This document shows, in pieces, positions 48,106-59,005 of a stretch of DNA of 64,000 nt (position 1 is its first letter; every line of letters begins with the position of its first letter). The translations under genes and the position numbers were made by a program. The DNA is from Stomoxys calcitrans. Taxonomy: Eukaryota > Arthropoda > Insecta > Diptera > Muscidae. The stretch is taken from contig NC_081552.1 of assembly GCF_963082655.1 (NCBI RefSeq), forward strand, positions 198,508,781-198,572,780. The letters are read 5' to 3'. The notes under the pieces are model-generated. The model saw nothing but the letters and a program-made list of their open reading frames with translations, had not been told where the DNA came from and did no database searches.

Positions 48106-49195
48106 TTTGATGTCCTCACAGCTTCTGCAAATATCGTTGCTGGCAACCTTCAGCATGTTTTCCGATTAGACAGTGACCTGTCTGGACGGACACAATGACT
48201 GAGAGGTCTGCCCTAGCCAGTGACAGCAAAGCGGTTGACCTCTTCAAGTCTAAATTAGGCCACATAGTTTAGAAGTGCTCACAGCCCCCTCTTAGTGATC
48301 ATCTATCATTCGTTGTCCTTCGGGACTGGTACTGAAAACTTAGCTTACATGTCGCCACTGATTTCAATATCCCTGGAATGTGTAGAGTAGTTCCTAGTCT
48401 CGCAAGCTCTTCCGCTTTACAATTCCCTGGGATATCTCTTCACCCAGAACAGGTGAATTTTGAACTGTTCAGCCATCTCGTTGAGAGATCTACGTCAGTC
48501 GAGGGCCGAAATAATTTCTCCAGGGATTTAATGGCTGCCTGGCTGTCTGAGAAGATATTTTTGTTAATCGTCGTTAGGGCAATATATCTTAGCCATTCCA
48601 CCCTATCCTTAATTGCAAGGATCTCCGCTTGATACACACTGCAGTGGTCGAGTAACCTTTTCGATATGATCACTTCTAGATCTTTAGAGTACACCCTGGT
48701 CGTTTAGTTTGCAACTATCCGTATAGAAGTCTATATAACTTCTATTACCAGGGATATCATAGTTCCAATCGGTTCTATCAGGAATAGTGGTACTGAACTT
48801 TTTTAAAAAATGGCTCAGGTAAGGTATAATTTACACTGACTGAAACATTGGACATTGTATCGAGGATAACACAGTGTTCGTAGCCTTGTTACATTGACCT
48901 CGCGGCAGTGGTCGTAGCAATTTGTCTAGCTACAATGTCCAGAGGCATTGGATGTAGCATGAAATTCAGTGCATCAGAAGGTGTTGTCCTCAGTGCGGCT
49001 GTTCCTGCACAAGCAAGCCATCCCTTGGATTCGGTTGAGTATTCAGCAGTAGGTGGAATTTTAAAACGCCGTCCACCATACCACAACACCATATAGCATT
49101 ATAGGTCTGACAACTGCCGCATATACGCAATGCATGATACGCGGTCTAAACCCCCCCAATTTTTGCCAATGGCTCTCTTGCAGGTGTATAGGTGT
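48106..49195 (-). pseudogene. LOA/R1-like LINE, RT C-terminus and RNase H
   Basis: The minus strand has YGGRRFKIPPTAEYSTESKG and LRTTPSDALNFMLHPMPLDI (RT end), then the RNase H with CSVYQAEILAIKDRVEWLRY and NKNIFSDSQAAIKSLEKLF. Frameshifts break it. Confidence 0.8.
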
Positions 49196-49574
49196 TTAGA
49201 TTTAATGAAATACGAAATCAAAACATTGACCTTGTCAATTTTATGTTTGTTTTGTTAAATTGAGCTTTTTTTAATGACTAATTGCTTGTTTCATATATTT
49301 TTATCAGATACTCTTAAGTGGATCCATAAAGATAAATTGGTTAACAAGTCATAGCCAAAGTATTTAAAGGGAAGTAAATATGATTCCGGGAAGCCCTGGT
49401 TTATTATTTAAAAATTTTATCTTATCAACATAAAAACAACATTTCGACAGCATCTCAGATCTTCCCACTTGTACAGTTTTATACATATAAGGCATAAAAT
49501 CCAGTTAAGAAAAGTTAATTTCACCAAATCACTTCAACCATAAATTATTACCAAAACACAGAAAAGAAACAAAA
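49196..49574. promoter_or_regulatory. Upstream region of the cysteine-rich peptide gene
   Basis: Unique AT-rich sequence; holds the TATA-like element at 49479. Confidence 0.4.
49479..49492 (+). promoter_or_regulatory. Possible TATA element of the cysteine-rich peptide gene
   Basis: TTATACATATAAGG lies about 85 nt upstream of the start codon, with CCAGT following near 49502. The sequence is only TATA-like, so this is tentative. Confidence 0.3.
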
Positions 49575-49983
49575 ATGAAAACGGCAACAATTGTTTTGGT
49601 AAAAATAATTTTAAATCAATGCTGAAGTAAAATCATACAAAATACCTTTTTTTTATAGGCGCTCATAATATTAATGGCTCCCCAAATCCTTGCTGCTTGC
49701 AGCGGCAGTAATGAGGACATCCATAAACTTTGTGAAGAAAAGGGATCTCCAGGAATTTTGGCACTTGAATGTGATGAGACTTGTAAAAGGTATTAATTTG
49801 ACATATCCTTTCAACCAAAAAAAAAAAGATGTTTACAGTCTTTCAATATTTATTTTCAGTTTCGTTGTTTGCTACATCTCAGCCAATAAATTACTGGGGA
49901 TAATTAAATATTGTCCCACGGGAAAATATTTCGATAATTCCAAAACGTATTGTCACTCACAGAAACCAGATTATTGCACGTAA
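49575..49983 (+). CDS. Small cysteine-rich secreted peptide, peritrophin (CBM14)-like, three exons
   Basis: Exons are 49575-49598, 49659-49789 and 49860-49983; junctions are TTG|gtaaaa, ttatag|GCG, AAAAG|gtatta and tttcag|TTT, with phases 0 and 2. The 92-aa product has a signal peptide of about 20 aa ending QILA. The mature part of about 72 aa has eight cysteines (22, 33, 46, 50, 56, 70, 83, 91). The second half reads CKSFVVCYIS, then KYCPTGKYFD, then YC. The spacing C-x5-C-x13-C-x12-C with CP-x-G-x-YFD resembles a chitin-binding peritrophin-A domain, though it is short. The likely role is a secreted chitin-associated or defence-type peptide; that is inference. A reading straight through from 49690 would mix intron with exon 3. 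Confidence 0.82.
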
Positions 49984-50015
49984 CATTTATAATGGGCTTT
50001 GGATGATACATCTGG

Positions 50016-50142
50016 TTATAGGGTTTCTTCGCAACCAGCAGGTGGATGTTTTTGACATTTTGTCGTTTCAGGATTGTAGTATCCATCACAATTAAAATAT
50101 AAACCCAAGTATTGTCCAGATAATATGTAGCAATAGGCAAAC
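50016..50142 (-). pseudogene. Orphan last exon of a paralogous cysteine-rich (CBM14-like) gene
   Basis: After the acceptor ctacatag, the minus strand reads one base, then FAYCYILSGQYLGLYFNCDG and YYNPETTKCQKHPPAGCEET-Leu-stop. It matches exon 3 of the gene at 49860-49983 in acceptor phase, cysteine order and the C-x13-C-x10-C pattern with YYN/YFD. It is convergent with that gene, with 32 bp between stop codons. No matching exons 1-2 are visible in the next few hundred bases, which become a dispersed repeat and then an RTE LINE. Either the upstream exons lie beyond a very long intron, as in the other genes here, or they were lost. Confidence 0.75.
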
Positions 50143-50499
50143 CTATGTAGAAAATATTTTTAATGTTAAATTTTACCTTAGGTATTTATTTAATATTTTA
50201 AGCTTAGAAGATAAAATTATAAGAAGGATATGTTGTTTTGTTTGTTTGCTTTGGCAATTGTTTAAATACCCTAAATTATTAGGTAGCTGGCACTTTCACA
50301 AGGTATTCGACGAATGAGGTTTCTTTCAACCACTTACAGGTCAAATCCGCCAAATACCCAAACGTGGTACAGTCTGTTAGGTTTAAGTGGCAGTTGATAC
50401 CACAGAAACGGGAAGAAGAAGATGCCTTCTAGTTCCTACCGTTAAACTATCCATATCGCTTTAAAAACCCCAACAAGTTGCTAATGTTCTTTAGTTTAC
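50143..50499. other. Intergenic, with an unclassified repeat-like block
   Basis: 50276-50495 has open minus-strand stretches (CTTFGYLADLTCKWLKE in one frame) but resembles a dispersed repeat, with CCATATCGCTTTAAAAACCC. No gene accepted. Confidence 0.3.
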
Positions 50500-51411
50500 A
50501 TTAATTTGGCTATGACAGAACATTTGTTCCACTAGCCGAACGTAGACAAGCGTTCCAAGCGCCTCGATCGTCTGCGCTCATTTTAAAATCTCTGACACCA
50601 AGTTTCGAGGTGTGTCCCAGCACTTAAACTTTCCATGGGGCTTTTGGTCTTCACAGTTTGAGTGTACCACCGTGTTTGCCTTTAAAAGACTTCTTTGCTT
50701 CTTCATCCATTCTGACAACATGACCTAGCCAATGCAACCGTTGTATTTTGATGCGTGTAACTATGCTGTCGTCGTCATACAGCTCCTACAGCTCGTGGTT
50801 CATACGTCGCCTATATCCTCCATTAACGCAAACTGGTCCATATATTTTATGAAGAATCTTTCTCTCAAATACTCCAAGCACTGCCTCATCCGCTTTCACA
50901 AGTACCCATGCTTCAGAACCCATCATAACAACACGGGTAGTATCTTTTTAACTTTTAACTTTAATTTGGCTATGACAGAATATTTCTTCCACTAGCCGAA
51001 CGTAGAATAGCGTTCCAAGCGCCTCGATCTTCTGCGCTCATTCGAAAATCTCTGACACCAAGTTTCGAGGTGTGTCCCACAACTTAAACTTTCCATTGGG
51101 CTTTTGGTCTTCACGGTTTAAGTGTACCACCGTGTTTGCCTTTAAAAGACTTCTTTACTGGAGCTTCTTCATCCATTCTGACAACATGACCTAGCCAATG
51201 CAACCGTTGTATTTTGATGCGTGTAACTATGCTGTCGTCGTCATACAACTCATACAGCTCGTGATTCATACGTCGCCTTTATTCTCCATTAACGCAAACT
51301 GGCCCATATATTTTACGAAGAATCTTTCTCTCAAATACTCCAAGCACTGCCTCATCTGCTTTCACAAGTACCCATGCTTCAGAACCCATCATAACAACAC
51401 GGGTAGTATCA
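50500..51411 (-). repeat. Tandem duplication of the RTE 3' end
   Basis: Two near-identical blocks of about 450 bp (50500-50945, 50962-51411), each from the CTTTAATTTGGCTATGACAG tail to ATCATAACAACACGGGTAGT. Confidence 0.82.
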
Positions 51412-52005
51412 GTGTCTTGTATAGTGTAATCTTCGTTTGTCGAGAGGTGGCCTTGTTTCTAAACTGCTTACTTAGTCCAAAGTAGCATCTGTTTGCCAGT
51501 ATTATTACCAGTAACTGGTGTCATTCGTTTCGGTTACGGCAGTGCCGAGGTAGACAAAGATACTGACTAACTCAAAGTTGTGGTTCCCAACTTTCTCCAA
51601 TTTCTTTACCTGCTCGGTTCTACAAGGCGTTTTGGGAGTTGAAACCATCCATTTCTTCTTATCTCCATTTACTGCCAGACCCATTTTCACTGATTCCCTT
51701 TCGATTCTTTCAAAGGCTGCAGTTACTATTTCCGGTGACCGACCTATGATATCGATGTCGTCGGCATAGGCGAGTAGCATGTGTTCTCTTGTGATTGGTG
51801 TGCCATATCTATTCACATCTGCATCTCGTATAATCCTCTCCAGCAGGATATTAAAGAGATCACACGATAGGTTGTCTGAAACCTCGTTTGGTATTGAATG
51901 ATTCGGAGAGATTCTTTCCTATTCTTACTGAGGAAAGCGTATCACCAAGTGTCATCCTGCAGAGTCTTATTAATTTTGCAGGGATACCAAACTCAGACAT
52001 GGCTT

Positions 52006-52242
52006 AAAATACCTTTGTAGCGGCTGTGTAGTCAACAATGAGATGGAAGGTTTTGATTTGTCCTTCTCGGGTCTTTTCCAGGATTTGGCGCAGTGTGAAT
52101 ATCTGGTCCAGGGTGGATTTACCAGAAATACCTTTGTAGCGGCTTTGTAGCAACAAAGAGGTGAAAGGTTTTGATTTGTCCTTCTCGGGTCTTTTCCAGG
52201 ATTTGGTGCCGCGTAAATATCTGGTCCAGGGTAGATTTACCA
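52006..52242 (-). repeat. Short tandem duplication within the RTE reverse transcriptase
   Basis: Two units of about 118 bp, each with AAATACCTTTGTAGCGGC and GGTTTTGATTTGTCCTTCTC. Confidence 0.75.
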
Positions 52243-52600
52243 GGTGTAAAACCGATTTGATAGGGCCCAATGATCTCATTGACTTTAGATTTTAAGCTTT
52301 CACACAATACGCTCGAGAGTATCTTGTATGCGATGGGGAGGAGACTTATTCCTCTGTAGTTGGCAAATTCCGTCTTGTCTCCTTTCTTGTGTACGGGACA
52401 TAGTATACTCAGTTTCCAATCATTGGGTATGCGTTCTTCTAGCCAGATTGCGCAGATAAGCTTATGCATACGCCTTATCAGCGTGTCGCCTCCGGTCTAA
52501 AATAGTTCAGGGAGTAACCCGTCGGCTCCTGCTGCCTTGTTGTTCTTTAGTCAGGTCACTGCTGCTTGGACCTCATTCTGACTAGGAGGTAAACATTCTA

Positions 52601-52814
52601 TTGGGTTGCCCAAAAAGTAATTGCGGATTTTTTAAAAAAAAAGTAAATGCATTTTAAATAAAACTTAGAATGAACTTTAATCAAATATACTTTTTTTACA
52701 CTTTTTTTCTAAAGCAAGCTAAAAGTAGCAGCTGATAACTGACAGAAGAAAGAATGCAATTACAGAGTCACAAGCTGTGAAAAAAATTGTCAACGCCGAC
52801 TATATGAAAAATCC
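52601..52814. mobile_element. MITE inserted in the RTE LINE, right end missing
   Basis: Starts TTGGGTTGCCCAAAAAGTAA after TA and stops at GAAAAATCC, before the terminal 22 bp. LINE sequence resumes at once. Confidence 0.82.
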
Positions 52815-54440
52815 ATCCCTCGCCATTGTCGGACACTAGCAGTTGGTTAAAATGTTCTTTCCATATCCTCAGCATGTTGTCTGTGTCAATTACCAGATTT
52901 CCTTCTTTGTCTCTGCAGGAGGATGTGACTGCACCAAAGCCATCGGTTTGAAGTTTAATTCTTTGGTAGAATTTCCGGACTTAATTCTGACTCCTGTACA
53001 TCTCAAATGCTTTTTTTTCTGCGGAATAGACGTTGCTCCTCTCTCCTTTTCTGCTGATACCTCTCCTTCATCTGGCGCGTTGCTACTGGCTGCAGGGTTG
53101 CTGTATATGTCGCATTTTTGGCTTCAGCAGCATCTCGACACTCTTGGTTGTACCATGGGTTTCTTGGAGGAGGCTCCCTGTACCCAAGTACGGATTTCGC
53201 GGCATTTTCCATGGATGGGCAATGGTTTGCCACTTCACCATTATATCATCGGAACAAGGAAAGCTTTCATCAAGCAGTTGGGTCAGTCGAGTGGAGTATG
53301 CCGCTGCCATTTGTTGGGTTGCCAGCTTTTCAATGTCGAGCTTCTGTGCAGTGTCAGATCGTACTTTCCGCGCCATGTTCAAACGGGTGCGAACCTTTGC
53401 TACAACAAGGTAATGATCGGAATCTATATTCGCTCCACGGATCGATCGTATATCTAACATGCTGGATGAATGCCTTCCATCTGTCACAACCTGATCAAGT
53501 TGGTTCATCGTGTTTTGATCGGGTGACAGCCATGTGGCTTTGTTAATATTTTTATGTTGAAATCTGGTGAAACTAAGTACCACGTTTTTTGCCGCGGCGA
53601 AATCTATCAGTCTCAACCCATTACTGGACGTTATCTCGTGAAGGCTAAACTTTCCGACTGTTGAACCAAAAATACCTTCCTTTCCTATCTTTGCATTTTA
53701 ATTTCCCAGAACGATTTTAATATCATGGGTGTATTCTCTCTTTAGGCGCTCGTAGAAAATATCATTGGTCTGCTCGTCCTTGTCTTCCGTCGAAGCATGG
53801 CCACAAATAAGGCTAATGTTCCACCGGAGTAAGGCTGAAGACAAGGTGTTTCCGACTAACCACAAATCCACTGCCAAATTCATAGTGACGCCATTCGCAG
53901 TCCATCGCACTTCCTGTAAGGTGGTAATACCAGCCTTGTACTTCTCTAATACATCCGCCAGCGCGAATACTGCACCTTCTCTATAAAGAGTCCTCACATT
54001 ACAGGTGCAGATCCGCAAATTATGGTCCTTTTTTCGTTTGCGTGGGTTGTCAACGTTGGGGGGACCGGTTTTTACTATTCCTTTGTTTCTCATAGCAGTT
54101 CTCATTGTTTTCCGGGGGCGGGTTACTGGCCCAGCGCCCCAACCGCATGGGTTTTGTGGGATTGCACATGTATTCCTCGTTGTGGCGAGTCGCTTGCTCC
54201 AAGATCCGACGCACACCTCCAGCCCTAATCTTGGCCATTGGTTATTTGAAGGCGCCAATAACTCGCCTTGCCATCTCGAGTATCTTTGGCACTCAGCGTT
54301 TAATTAAGAGCCAGTGCCACCTGACTTCTCACTGAGACTCTCCTCTCGAAATTCTTGCTAATGTTCGCATTCGCTAAATCCGACAAGTTCTCAAAGTTCT
54401 GACTGCTAGTGCGGGACACACACTCATCAGATGTTATGTA

Positions 54441-56217
54441 GGAGAGATGTGCGCGTGAGTGATTTTCCATTCAAGCACGCTCACGAGAAATAAATGTAAC
54501 CCACGCACGACTTTTTTATGTCGACTCCCCTTCACGCACGCTCACGAGATATAAATTATTCTCACGCACTCCCACGCACGACTCACGAGACAATCACGAC
54601 TCACGGGGTACTCTCGAGGCAGTCACGACTCACAAGACACAAATATTTTTCCATTAAGAGAATAATAATTTTATTCCATGCGCCTCAAATCATACAGCAT
54701 TTCAACTTGAACGAATATCAATGCATAACCACCTACTTGCTCATTTAATTTTTATGCATCACTACACAGATTCATACGTTATAACACCGTTTGATTTGAG
54801 AGCATGCAAAACATTTTGTTTTCCGTTATTTTGCACAAATACTTCTTATTAGTGTAGGTCGGTTGGTATTGTAAATGGGCCATATAGGTCCATGTTTTGA
54901 TATAGCTGCCATATAAACCGATCTTGGGTCTTGACTTCTTGAGCCTCTAGAGTGCACAATTCTTATCCGATTGGGATGAAATTTTGCACGACGTGTTTTG
55001 TTATCATATCCAACAACTGTGCTAAGTATGGTTTACATCGGTCCATAACCTGATATAGCTGCCATATAAACCGATCTTGGGTCTTGACTTCTTGAGCCTC
55101 TAGAGTGCGCAATTCTTATCCGATTGGGATGAAATTTTGCACGACGTGTTTTGTAATTATATCTAACAACTGTGCTAAGTATGGTCCAAATCGGTCCACA
55201 ACCTGACATAGCTGCCATATAAACAGATCTTGGGTCTTGACTTCTTGAGCCTCTAGAGTGCACAATTCTTATCCGATTGCGATGAAATTTTGCACGACGT
55301 GTTTTGTTATGATATCCAACAACTGTGCTAAGTATGGTTTACATCGGTCCATAACCTGATATAGCTGCCATATAAACCGATCTTGGGTCTTGACTTCTTG
55401 AGCCTCTAGAGTGCACAATTCTTATCCGATTGCGATGAAATTTTGCACGACGTGTTTTGTAATTATATCTAACAACTGTGCCAAGTATGGTCCAAATCGG
55501 TCCACAACCTGACATAGCTGCCATATAAACCGATCTTGGGCCTTGGCTTCTTGAGCCTCTAGAGGGCGCAATTCTTATCCAATTTGGCTGAAATTTCGCA
55601 AGACGTTTTTTATTGTTACTTTCAACATCTGTGTCAAATAAAGTACAAGTCGGTTTAAAACCTGATATAGCTGCCATATAAACCGATCTGGGATCTTGAC
55701 TTCTTGAGCCTCTAGAAGTCGCAATTATTATCCGATTTGCCTGAAATTTTGTACGATGGATCCTCTCTTGACCATCAACATACGTGTTTATTATGGTCTG
55801 AATCTGTTTATAGCCCGATACAGCTCCCATATAAATCGATCTCTCTATTTTACTTCTTGAGCCCCCAAAGGGCGCAATTCTTACTCGAATTGGCTGACAT
55901 TCTACACAGGTCTCCAGCATATAATTTAATTGTGGTCTAAAACGGATCATATCTTTATATCGCTCTAATAGCAGAGCAAATCTTTTCTTATATCACTTTT
56001 TGCTTAAGAAGAGATGTGGGGAAAGAACTCGACATATGCGCTCCATGGTGGAGGGTATATAAGATTCGGCCCGGCCGAACTTAGCACGCTTTTACTTGTT
56101 TAAATGATACTTTAGTCGTGATTTTCTCGTGAGTCGTGAGCATCTCGTAAGTCGTGAACGTCTCTCACTCACGCTCACGCACGAAGAATTTTAATTCAAT
56201 CACGGCCACATCTCTCC
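54441..56217. mobile_element. Element with GGAGAGATGTG inverted ends and CACGA-rich arms
   Basis: GGAGAGATGTG at 54441-54451, and its complement CACATCTCTCC at 56207-56217. Both arms (to about 54650, and from about 56110) are full of CACGACTCACGAG and GAGTCGTGAG words. A family A insertion (54832-56101) occupies the centre. No target duplication seen. Confidence 0.55.
54832..56101 (+). mobile_element. Family A element, 5' truncated
   Basis: Starts TTTTGCACAAATACTTCTTA, past the terminal repeat and microsatellite. Six monomers, and the full 3' end with TTCGGCCCGGCCGAA (56065-56079). Confidence 0.8.
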
Positions 56218-56220
56218 ATT

Positions 56221-56840
56221 TTATGACCATTTGTCATTCATTGTCCTTTGGGCCTGTTCCTAAAGACTTAGCTTATGTGTCGCTAGATTCATACCCTCAA
56301 ATTCCAGTTCCCCGGGATTAGGTACGATAGTTCCTATTCTCGCAAGCTAGTCTGCTCCATTATACCCTGGGATATCTCGGTGGCCCGACATCCCGAATAG
56401 GTGAATTTTGAACTGTTCAGCCTCTCGTTGAGTGTTCTGCGACAGACGAGGGCGGTTTTTGAAATCCGAAGTAGGGGAACGTATTTCGGATTTCAATGGC
56501 TGCTTAGCTAAAGAAGTCTGTGTAACTTCCTTTACCAATGATATTGTAGTTCCAATCGGTTCTAACAGGAATAGTGATACAGTACTTTTTATCAACAAGC
56601 GGCACAGGCAATATGATATGCACACTGCCTGGAATATCGGATTATATCAAGGATAACACAATGTCCGTAGCCGCTGCATGACCAAAGAGAAAGTTCCCTA
56701 TGCCTCACAGCATTTCGCAGCAATTTTTCCAGTCACAATCTCAAAAGGCATTAACATGAAATTCAGTGCACTAGATGATGTCGACTTCAGTGCGGCTGTA
56801 ATGCACAAACAGGCCACAGCCGTTGGTAAATGCAAATTTG
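56221..56840 (-). pseudogene. LOA/R1-like LINE fragment
   Basis: The minus strand holds an RT end (TSSSALNFMLMPFEIVTGKI) and RNase H end (QFKIHLFGMSGHRDIPGYNG). It is internally deleted compared with the copy at 48.1-49.2 kb. Confidence 0.75.
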
Positions 56841-57125
56841 CCAATGATCGAGGAACAGGGGCAAACTTCTCACATATCACTGAGCGCTGTCCGATTCATG
56901 TTTAAGCTAAGGGGCCTCCTTTTTATTGCCGAATGCGAATGGCGTGCCGCTGTGTGACACCTCTAGGGGCAGAAGTTTGTGCATGGCTTAGAACTTTACA
57001 AATGTGGTCAGAATTGGGGAGGGGATTACTACCTCGAAAATTTGTTATAATGTTCTCGCCAGGATTGGAACCCAGGCGCTCAACATCATTGGCGGACATG
57101 CTAACCCCTTCACTGCGGTGGCCTC
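56841..57125 (-). mobile_element. tRNA-derived SINE
   Basis: The minus strand begins GGCCACCGCAGTGAAGGGGT, with GGGTTCCAATCCTGGC as B-box. Near full length. Confidence 0.78.
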
Positions 57126-57480
57126 CACAGTCGTTTGTAATACATCGACATAAGTCCGAACCAGGTACATATATTCTTGATTTAGCCATGTCCGTTCGTC
57201 TGTTGAAAGCACGCCAACTTTCGTAGGAGCAAAGCTAGGCTCTTAAAATTTTGCACAAATACTTTCAATTGGTGGGATTTTAAATGGACCATATCGGTCC
57301 ATGTTTTAATAATGCTGGCATATAAGGCGATGAGGTGTTTTGTTCACACTTCAAACAACAAGTATGGTGCAAATCGATTTATAACCTGATGTAGCTGCCA
57401 TATAAACCGATCCTCTGATTTGGCTTTCGCCTCTAGATGGCGAAATTACCCGATTTGGGTGAAATTTTGCAATTAAAGAT
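57126..57480 (+). mobile_element. Family A fragment
   Basis: The 5' part with TCGTCTGTTGAAAGCACGCC and two to three degraded monomers. Confidence 0.6.
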
Positions 57481-57573
57481 TTGCTATGATTTTCAGCAGC
57501 GTTACATACGCTGAAAAAATATTGTCATTCTTTAAATATTCCAGCCAAAGATAAGCAAACTTAATTTAAAGAT

Positions 57574-57891
57574 AAGGAGGCCACCGTAGCGCAGAGGTTA
57601 GCATGTCCGCCTATGACGCTGAACGCCTGGGTTCGAATCCTGGCGAGACCATCAGAAAAAATTTTCAGCGGTGGTTTTCCCCTCCTAATGCTGGCAACAT
57701 TAAAGAGGTACTATGCCATGTAAAACTTCTCTCCAAAGAGGTGTCGCACTGCGGCACGCCGTTCGGACTCGGCTATAAAAAGGAGGCCCCTTATCATTCA
57801 GCTTAAACTTAAATCGGACTGCACTCATTGAAATGTGAGAAGTTTGCCCCTGTTCCTTAGTGGAATGTTCATGGCCAAAATTTGCATTTGC
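57574..57891 (+). mobile_element. tRNA-derived SINE, complete reference copy
   Basis: 318 bp between 11-bp direct repeats AATTTAAAGAT (57563-57573, 57892-57902). The tRNA-like head has A-box TAGCGCAGAGGTTAGC and B-box GGTTCGAATCC, followed by a CTCCTAATGCTGGCAAC body and an AGTTTGCCCCTGTTCC end. The parent tRNA is not assigned. Confidence 0.9.
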
Positions 57892-57902
57892 AATTTAAAG
57901 AT

Positions 57903-58020
57903 GATCCAACTTTTTAAGGAAACATTCCCTTTGTCCAAAAAAATTTTCTTCACATTGAAGTTTTTTTTTTAAATGGTAGGTTAATTAATCCTTAACTTTA
58001 AGTCTTGTTATTAAAAACAA
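57903..58020. other. Unassigned stretch
   Basis: AT-rich with a short T-run. Nothing recognised. Confidence 0.4.
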
Positions 58021-58400
58021 CAACTAAAAGCGTACTAAGTTCGGCTGGGCCGAATCTTATATACCCTCCACCATGGATCGTATTTGTTTAGTTCTTTGAA
58101 TGACTTTTTTCAAATAGAACCTCACCAGTCATAGAAAAACACCACCTCCAAAATTTCAGCCAAATCGCATAAGAATTGCGCCCTCTGGAGGCTCAGAAAG
58201 TCAAATGGGAAGATCGATTTGTATGGCAGCTATATCAGGTTACCAACCGATGTAGACCATACTTGGAACAGTTGTTGGAAGTCATACCAAAATGACATGT
58301 GCAAAATTTCAAATAACTTGGATAAAATTGGGCCCTTTTAATGCTCAAGAAGTCTAATCGGTAGATCGGTTCATGAGGCCGCTATATCTGGTTATACAGA
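58021..58400 (-). mobile_element. Family A fragment
   Basis: AACTAAAAGCGTACTAAGTT and hairpin TTCGGCTGGGCCGAA (one mismatch), then two monomers; cut at about 58400. Confidence 0.7.
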
Positions 58401-59005
58401 TTTAGAAGCGAACTCTCACCACCGTTCGTGGGTAGTAGCAACATTAATTAGAGGGGCCAAGCCCTGGCAGAATTCTTGAATACTAACGACCTAATAACAT
58501 TTAATAATGGTAACACACCTACCTTTGTTAATAGGATTAGGGAGGAGATTTTAGATGTGACAGTCTCCATGGAGCAATCCTTAGCAGACCATCCTTACAT
58601 TAGGTTTAAAATAGCACGGCCAGCGCCGAATTCGATAAGCTATCGGAATAAGTTGAAAACCAATTGGACAAAATTCGGAGGACTACTCAGAAGAAGATTT
58701 GGGCAAGATAATTTAGATTGTCTAAGCATAGAAAACTTTGACGACAATGTCAACAGGATTACGACTGCACCAGTGGGGTCTTTCAAAGATAGATGTCCTC
58801 TTCTGGAAATGAAATCAGCCCCACAAAAACCTGGATGACAGGAGAGATTCGTAACATTGGGAAAGAGGTCCGCTGAGTTTATAACAGAGCACGTCGTAAA
58901 AACTCCGGCTCAAGGAGTACAATAAAACAAACAGAGCGGCAAAACGTGCCTCCTGGAAGCTTTTCTGACACCAGGTCGATAGCGTTAATGACGATGCCAA
59001 GATGA
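58401..59005 (+). pseudogene. Non-LTR retrotransposon endonuclease fragment
   Basis: Frames give RGQALAEFLNTNDLITFNNG, TFVNRIREEILDVTVSMEQS and YRNKLKTNWTKFGGLLRRR, then TWMTGEIRNIGKEV. It is the end of an APE-type endonuclease and start of the linker of a LOA/jockey-like LINE. Confidence 0.7.

Larger units (their letters stand above)
50500..54345 (-). pseudogene. RTE-like LINE, nearly complete but broken
   Basis: From 5' (54345) to 3' (50500): the 5' region with KIRAGGVRRILEQATRHNEE; endonuclease (HNLRICTCNVRTLYREGAV, YLVVAKVRTRLNMARKVRSD); linker RNPWYNQECRDAAEAKNATY; a MITE at 52601-52814; RT (FANYRGISLLPIAYKILSSV, YADD in LLAYADDIDIIGRSPEI); C-terminus; and tail. There are internal tandem duplications at 52006-52242 and 50500-51411. 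It is the most complete RTE copy here. Confidence 0.85.

Noticed and set aside
50276..50420. Minus-strand frame with several cysteines (CGINCHLNLTDC region) as exon 2 of the orphan CBM14-like gene
   Set aside because: It ends in a stop, has no donor in the needed phase, and the block looks like a dispersed repeat.
55339..55950. 203-aa minus-strand open frame in family A
   Set aside because: It translates tandem monomers (RGSRSQDPRSVYMAAISG). The monomer length is not a multiple of three, and equivalent frames appear in all copies on both strands, so it is a repeat artefact.
57574..57650. Possible genuine tRNA gene
   Set aside because: A and B boxes are present, but the sequence continues into a shared SINE body with target duplications, and an acceptor stem cannot be closed convincingly.
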